A stretch of 64,000 nucleotides of DNA from Halorubrum lacusprofundi ATCC 49239 (GTDB taxonomy: Archaea > Halobacteriota > Halobacteria > Halobacteriales > Haloferacaceae). Each line of letters begins with the position of its first letter. Position 1 is the stretch's first letter. The stretch is from positions 124,001-188,000 of the forward strand of contig NC_012029.1 of NCBI RefSeq assembly GCF_000022205.1. Direction: 5' to 3'. The notes below the pieces were generated by a model, which had not been told where the DNA came from, made no database searches, and was given only the letters and a program-made list of their open reading frames with translations. This document shows positions 59,827 to 64,000 of the stretch, one piece after another. A program made the translations under genes and the position numbers.

Positions 59827-59917
59827 CGATACTGCCATCGACGCCGTGTGACGAGGTACTGTCGCGCTGGCGGGGAGGTCAAAGCTTACTTACACGCACG
59901 CCGCCGTATTTAGGGTA

Positions 59918-61168
59918 ATGAGTAGCGACGCCCAAGAGGCGAGCGACGACCGGCGGAAATACGAATTCCGCAAGGTCATCGAGGAGCTCCGCGACTTCGA
60001 GGGCTCCGGAACGCAGCTCGTCACCATCTACATCCCCGAGGATCGGCAGGTCTCCGACGTGGTCGCCCACGTCACACAGGAACACAGCGAGGCGTCCAAC
60101 ATCAAGTCCAAGCAGACCCGGACGGCCGTCCAGGACGCGCTCACCTCGATCAAGGACCGCCTCCGGTACTACGACACCTTCCCGCCGGAAAACGGGATGG
60201 TGATCTTTTCGGGAGCGATCGACGCCGGCGGCGGCCAGACCGACATGGTCACCCGAACGCTGGAGTCGCCGCCCCAGCCCGTCGAATCGTTCCGGTACCA
60301 CTGCGACTCCGCGTTCCTCACCGAACCGCTCGAACACATGCTGGAGGACTCCGGGCTGTTCGGGCTCATCGTCTTGGACCGCCGCGAGGCCAACGTCGGC
60401 TGGTTGAAGGGCAAGCGGGTTGAGCCCGTCAAGTCCGCCTCCTCGCTCGTCCCCGGCAAACAGCGGAAAGGGGGCCAGTCCGCACAGCGGTTCGCCCGCC
60501 TCCGCCTGGAGGCCATCGACAACTTCTACCAGGAGGTCGCGGGGATGGCCGACGACCTGTTCGTCGACAAGCGCCACGAGCTTGACGGTATCCTCGTCGG
60601 CGGCCCCTCGCCGACGAAAGACGAGTTCCTCGACGGCGACTATCTCCACCACGAGCTTCAGGACAAGGTGCTCGGCAAGTTCGACGTGGCGTACACCGAC
60701 GAGTCCGGGCTGAAAGACCTCGTCGACAACGCGAGCGAGGCGCTCGCCGATCAGGAGATCGTCGAGGACAAACGCCACATGGACGAGTTCTTCGAGAACC
60801 TCCATACCGGCGAGGAGGCCACGTACGGCTTCGATCAGACCCGTCGAAATCTGATCATGGGCTCTGTCGACCGCCTGCTCATCTCCGAGGATCTCCGATC
60901 TGACGTGGTCGTCTACGAGTGTCCGAACGGCCACGAGGAGTACGAGGTAGTCGACTCGCGACACTCCACCCCGTCTCACGAGTGTTCGGAGTGCGGCGAA
61001 GAGGCCGATGTCGACGAGCGCGAGGACGTGATCGAGCACCTGATGTCGATCGCCGAACAGCGTGGCACCGACACCAAGTTCATCTCCACCGACTTCGAGA
61101 AGGGTGAACAGCTGCTCGATGCCTTCGGTGGGATCGCGGGTATTCTGCGCTACTCGACGGGCGTCTGA
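59918..61168 (+). CDS. prf1: Peptide chain release factor 1 (aRF1)
   Basis: 416 residues, the normal length for archaeal release factors. Domain 1 has the stop-codon-reading NIKS motif (residues 61-64, in SNIKSKQTR). Domain 2 has the hydrolysis motif GGQ (about 187-189, in RKGGQSAQRF). Domain 3 ends in a zinc-binding minidomain (YECPNGHEE, then HECSECGEE). It recognises all three stop codons and releases the finished chain. Single gene with its own promoter behind repeat copy E. Confidence 0.95.
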   Translation: MSSDAQEASDDRRKYEFRKVIEELRDFEGSGTQLVTIYIPEDRQVSDVVAHVTQEHSEASNIKSKQTRTAVQDALTSIKDRLRYYDTFPPENGMVIFSGAIDAGGGQTDMVTRTLESPPQPVESFRYHCDSAFLTEPLEHMLEDSGLFGLIVLDRREANVGWLKGKRVEPVKSASSLVPGKQRKGGQSAQRFARLRLEAIDNFYQEVAGMADDLFVDKRHELDGILVGGPSPTKDEFLDGDYLHHELQDKVLGKFDVAYTDESGLKDLVDNASEALADQEIVEDKRHMDEFFENLHTGEEATYGFDQTRRNLIMGSVDRLLISEDLRSDVVVYECPNGHEEYEVVDSRHSTPSHECSECGEEADVDEREDVIEHLMSIAEQRGTDTKFISTDFEKGEQLLDAFGGIAGILRYSTGV

Positions 61169-61201
61169 TCGGACGCGTCGAAAAAGGCGTTTTTCTCCCG
61201 C

Positions 61202-61642
61202 CTACTGCTCCGGCTCGATGGGCGTCGCCGCGATCTCCAGACACGCGCAGGCGTCCGTCTCGGGGTCGAAGCAGTCCGGACACTCCGGCTGCCGATCAAT
61301 AATCGTGTCGAGCCGCTCGGCGACGGTGTCGTCGATAACCGCCTCCAGCTCGTGGGCCTCCTCGCGGAAGTCTTCGACGGCGAGCACGTTCGCGAGGAAG
61401 CGTTCGATGATACAGTAGGTCTGGAGCGCGTCGCGCGCCCGCACGATCCCGTCGTCGGTGAGCTGGACGCCCTTGTACTTCTCGTGTTCAGCGAGCCCGA
61501 GGTCTTCGAGCTTCCCGATCATCTCGTTGGCGCTCGCGGGACTGACGCCGAGGGCGTCGGCGACCGACCCGGTCGAGGCGGGACCGTCTTCCTGCTTCTG
61601 TACGACGTATATCGTCTTGAGGTACTGGTCTGCAGTGTTCAC
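61202..61642 (-). CDS. DtxR/SirR-family metal-dependent transcription regulator
   Basis: 146 residues. The N-terminal winged helix (NTADQYLKTIYVVQKQEDGP, GVSPASANEMIGKLEDLG) and dimerisation/metal helices (RFLANVLAVEDFREEAHELE with the Cys/Glu/His metal-site region) are typical. A Cys-rich C-terminal tail (PECPDCFDPETDACACLE) is seen in SirR/Idr proteins of haloarchaea. With iron bound it should repress genes through sites such as the five TTTAGG-N4-CCTAAA boxes at 45-54 kb. I see no such box before itself. A ferritin-like gene lies 43 nt upstream on the same strand. Confidence 0.88.
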   Translation of the reverse strand: MNTADQYLKTIYVVQKQEDGPASTGSVADALGVSPASANEMIGKLEDLGLAEHEKYKGVQLTDDGIVRARDALQTYCIIERFLANVLAVEDFREEAHELEAVIDDTVAERLDTIIDRQPECPDCFDPETDACACLEIAATPIEPEQ

Positions 61643-61685
61643 GGCTTCCCTCCGTCGGCGCTCGTCGCCGGTTCGATCCCCCGGT

Positions 61686-62180
61686 TCATCGTCGCTCCAT
61701 GACCGCCGTCACCTCGCTGACCCCCTCGGCCTCGTCCTCGCGGATCGCGTGCAGCTCGTCGAGAAGTTCCGCGCGGTCGATCGTGAACTCGGCGTCTGAG
61801 TCTTCGATCGCATCGATGAGGTCGTCGTAGAACTTGTAGGCGGTCTCTTCGTTACACAGCTGGTCGTACAACACGCCGTCGAAGTCCTCGGGACGCGTCC
61901 GGCCGTACCGCGCGTCTACGAGCGACTCGATCTCGTCGAACGGAACGCTATCGACGCCGAGCCCCTCGATGAGCGACTCGAGTCGCTGGCGGTGTTCGGC
62001 CGACTCCTCGGCGGCGTCGGCGAGCAACGCCTCGATCTCGTCGTCGAGTTCGGCGTCGAGACTCTGGTAGTGGTGGTGGGCCCGCGCCTCCACGACTTCC
62101 TCAAGTACGATCCCGATCTGTAACAGCCGAGCGAGCTGGTCGTCCGAGGCGATCCGCTGGCTCACGCTCACGGCGACCAC
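61686..62180 (-). CDS. Ferritin-like (rubrerythrin-type) diiron protein
   Basis: About 164 residues; GTG starts at 62180, 62171 and 62165 are all in frame. Four-helix layout with spaced metal-ligand motifs: VLEEVVEARAHHHYQSL, EESAEHRQRLESLIEGL and CNEETAYKFYDDLIDAIE, giving the Glu and ExxH pairs of a diiron site. It may store or oxidise iron or detoxify peroxide. It is the first gene of a two-gene unit with the SirR-type regulator, a sensible pair for iron balance. The exact ferritin subfamily is not clear. Confidence 0.75.
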   Translation of the reverse strand: MVAVSVSQRIASDDQLARLLQIGIVLEEVVEARAHHHYQSLDAELDDEIEALLADAAEESAEHRQRLESLIEGLGVDSVPFDEIESLVDARYGRTRPEDFDGVLYDQLCNEETAYKFYDDLIDAIEDSDAEFTIDRAELLDELHAIREDEAEGVSEVTAVMERR

Positions 62181-62308
62181 CCGTCACCGATCGATACGCC
62201 CGTTCGCATACACTCGCCTTCGGGTGCAGGCCGACTTAAGATTTTCCCCTCCAGTCGAGGGTTCGTTCGGACGGACTGCGGGCGCGCAGGCAACGGAGAA
62301 CCGGCCAC

Positions 62309-62908
62309 CTAGATTCCGAGCCAGTCGTCGTTCCGGATCTCGTGTCCGCTCTCTCGGCAGACCTTCGCCGCCTGTCGACGGATCTGCCGCGAGGTCGGGA
62401 GCTTCTCTTTGTCACGGATCCGGTCGACGACCCAATCGCGGACGACGCCGATCGATTCGTCGTAGTCGTCGGGACTGACCCGCGCGAGTTCGACGAAGGT
62501 CTTCTCGTAGGCGTCGTGTTGCGATCCACCGAGCTCCTCGTTCGGCAGCGTCTCGCTGGCCTCCACGATCCGCTTCATGGCCGTGGCGACCGTGGGTCGC
62601 CGTATCCGAACGCGGACGCGATCCGGCGAGTCGAACTGCACCTTGTCCGTCTCGGGGACCAGCTGCTCGACGGTGTATCGTTCGGCCGACGGTCCGATAT
62701 CGCGGTCTCCGATCGCCGCGATGATCTCCGCTCCCGTGGCTGGGAACTCCAGCGATTCGAGCTCGGCCTCGACGTCGCCGAGGTCCGCGGCGTCGATCTC
62801 CGGCTCCGGCTCGTCGCCGCGTTCCAGTTCCGTGGCGATGTCGCGGCGCCGCTGGCGGTCGTCGTCGTCTCGTGCCTGTTTCTCTCGTCCGTCTTTATCG
62901 TCTGCCAT
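62309..62908 (-). CDS. Conserved haloarchaeal protein, DUF5789-like N-terminal part
   Basis: 199 residues, very charged at the start (DGREKQARDDDDRQRRRDIA). The region DLGDVEAELESLEFPATGAEII resembles the short haloarchaeal DUF5789 family. The rest (ERYTVEQLVPETDKVQFDSP through DKEKLPTSRQIRRQAAKVCR) looks helical and soluble. No catalytic residues recognised. It stands between the ferritin-like gene and the sufD gene, all leftward, with its own upstream gap. Function unknown. Confidence 0.65.
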   Translation of the reverse strand: MADDKDGREKQARDDDDRQRRRDIATELERGDEPEPEIDAADLGDVEAELESLEFPATGAEIIAAIGDRDIGPSAERYTVEQLVPETDKVQFDSPDRVRVRIRRPTVATAMKRIVEASETLPNEELGGSQHDAYEKTFVELARVSPDDYDESIGVVRDWVVDRIRDKEKLPTSRQIRRQAAKVCRESGHEIRNDDWLGI

Positions 62909-63022
62909 TCCCGTACCTACGGCTCTCGTCCATATAGTACTGTAGGTAATATGAAACTATTCTCGTCTCGAAATAATGAACGTCCCGGGTCGCCGAGAAG
63001 ATCCGGCGACAGACGAATCAGC

Positions 63023-64000
63023 TTACTGGAGGCGCTGTAAGACGAGTTCTTGGACGTCGTCGCGGAACTCGTCGACTGCGATTTCCTCTAACACGGGCAC
63101 GAAGAAGCCCTCGACGAGCATGTTTCGGGCCGTCAGCGGGTCGATCGTTCGACTCTCGAGGTAGAACAGGTCCTCGGCGTCGACCTGTCCGACGGTCGCG
63201 GAGTGGGACGCCTCGGTGTCGTGGTTGTGGATGATCAGCTTCGGCGACGCGTCGGCCTCGGCGTCGTCCGACAGCATCAGCGTGTTCTCGCGCTGGTAGC
63301 TGGAGGTGTTCCACGCGTCCTCGCCGACATCCTGAACCCCCTCGTAGACGGAGCGGGACACGTCGTCGAGTACGCCGCGCGTGACGAGGTCGGCCGTCGT
63401 GTGCTCGGCCTGGTGCCAGACGCGGGCGTTGATGTCGAAGTGCTGGTCTTCGGTGCCGAAGAACGTCCCGACGATCTGGCTCTCGGAGCCGTCGCCGTTC
63501 AGTTCGGTCTCGACGTCGGAGCGCGTGAGCTTCGAGCCGAAGTTGCTCTCGATCCAGTCAACCGTCGCGTACGTGTCGGTCACGCCACGCTTCAGCGAGT
63601 AGGTGTACGAGTCGTCGTCGAGGTTCTGGAGCGAACCGAACTGGACGTTCGCGTTCTCGCCCGCGACGATCTCGACGAGGTTCGAGAAGTACCGGTCGCC
63701 GTCGACGCCGTCGTCACCGCTCTCGATCGACTCGAGGATCGTCACCGACGACGACTCCTCGGCGACGACCAGCGTCTGGCTGAACAGCGAGCGGGAGTTC
63801 ATTTCCGCGCGTACCGTCACGTCCTCGACGTCGACGCCCTCGGGGACGTAGACGAACGTCCCGGTCGTGAAGAGCGCGACCGACAGCGCGGTGAGGTAGT
63901 TGTGTTCGGGATCGAGTACCGACCCGAAGTTCGCCTCGATGATGTCGCCGTACTCGTCGAATGCCTCGCTGAAGGGTAAGATGACGACATCGTCATCGCC
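63023..64000 (-). CDS. sufD: Fe-S cluster assembly protein SufD (5' end outside window)
   Basis: The last about 326 residues of the protein; the frame is open to the window edge (GDDDVVILPFSEAFDEYGDI at the edge). FTTGTFVYVPEGVDVEDVTV, QTLVVAEESSSVTILESIES, HTTADLVTRGVLDDVSRSVY, ASHSATVGQVDAEDLFYLES and GFFVPVLEEIAVDEFRDDVQ mark the SufB/SufD beta-helix. The absence of SufB's Cys-containing core motifs and the usual gene order favour SufD. With SufB and SufC it builds iron-sulfur clusters, and it may be iron-controlled; no box is visible since its promoter lies outside. Confidence 0.9.
   Translation of the reverse strand, partial: GDDDVVILPFSEAFDEYGDIIEANFGSVLDPEHNYLTALSVALFTTGTFVYVPEGVDVEDVTVRAEMNSRSLFSQTLVVAEESSSVTILESIESGDDGVDGDRYFSNLVEIVAGENANVQFGSLQNLDDDSYTYSLKRGVTDTYATVDWIESNFGSKLTRSDVETELNGDGSESQIVGTFFGTEDQHFDINARVWHQAEHTTADLVTRGVLDDVSRSVYEGVQDVGEDAWNTSSYQRENTLMLSDDAEADASPKLIIHNHDTEASHSATVGQVDAEDLFYLESRTIDPLTARNMLVEGFFVPVLEEIAVDEFRDDVQELVLQRLQ

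Noticed and set aside
1-64000. CRISPR array or tRNA/rRNA genes
   Set aside because: Repeats are long, dispersed and hairpin-rich rather than regularly spaced; no T-arm GTTCRAATC-type pattern with cloverleaf was found, including after aEF-1A/S10 where a tRNA sometimes lies.

Overview
The window is 64 kb of a high-GC, acidic-proteome haloarchaeal chromosome. Evidence: aEF-2, aEF-1A, aRF1 and the archaeal DNA polymerase D large subunit; many leaderless starts about 27-30 nt after a TATA box; TAT signal peptides; and several haloarchaea-only protein families. The style, and a repeat family I associate with Halorubrum, suggest Halorubrum or a close relative. No rRNA, tRNA or CRISPR array was seen. 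No complete insertion sequence was seen.

Layout: 0-5 kb, partial mutS and two DUF7344-type winged-helix membrane proteins. 5.6-14.3 kb, a TasA/SipW-type secretion cluster: TAT-leader TasA-like proteins (two with a von Willebrand A domain nested in them), an archaeal SipW-type signal peptidase and small membrane proteins, the last five reading frames overlapping or translationally coupled. 14.3-22.9 kb, ZIP transporter, DsbA/FrnE-like protein, PAP2 protein plus peptide-type binding protein, rpa3-rpap3, and a ribbon-helix-helix protein. 23.2-28.4 kb, a 2-oxoacid dehydrogenase operon (E1a-E1b-E2-E3). 28.4-30.3 kb, a copper locus (CopZ-like chaperone, TRASH regulator) in which the Cu-ATPase survives only as a C-terminal stub behind a repeat element. 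30.5-36.1 kb, NifU-like and PPC-domain proteins and polC (DP2) with a mini-intein at its active site. 36.5-44.6 kb, KDPG aldolase, aEF-2, a homoserine dehydrogenase operon preceded by a Thr-rich small ORF, aEF-1A, S10 and a rhomboid. 45.1-56.1 kb, an iron-responsive locus marked by five near-identical TTTAGG-N4-CCTAAA operators: iron binding protein and permease, four glycan/lipid-type membrane or glycosyltransferase proteins, and a GMC oxidoreductase with its gluconate-dehydrogenase-type small subunit. 56.2-64 kb, an epimerase, argS, aRF1, a SirR/DtxR regulator with a ferritin-like partner, and partial sufD.

The strongest unexplained signal is a family of six intergenic elements (about 140-375 bp, bounded by TTTATAA motifs) at 4.5, 29.4, 36.2, 51.0, 57.2 and 59.5 kb. 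Full copies share three hairpins whose stems change sequence between copies while staying paired. All six lie in the same orientation just downstream of a stop codon. One copy has its 58-nt hairpin loop inverted and abuts the copA deletion. The second candidate system is the iron-boxed glycosyltransferase/oxidoreductase locus, probably read by the SirR encoded 7 kb away. Third is the TasA/SipW surface-fibre cluster.
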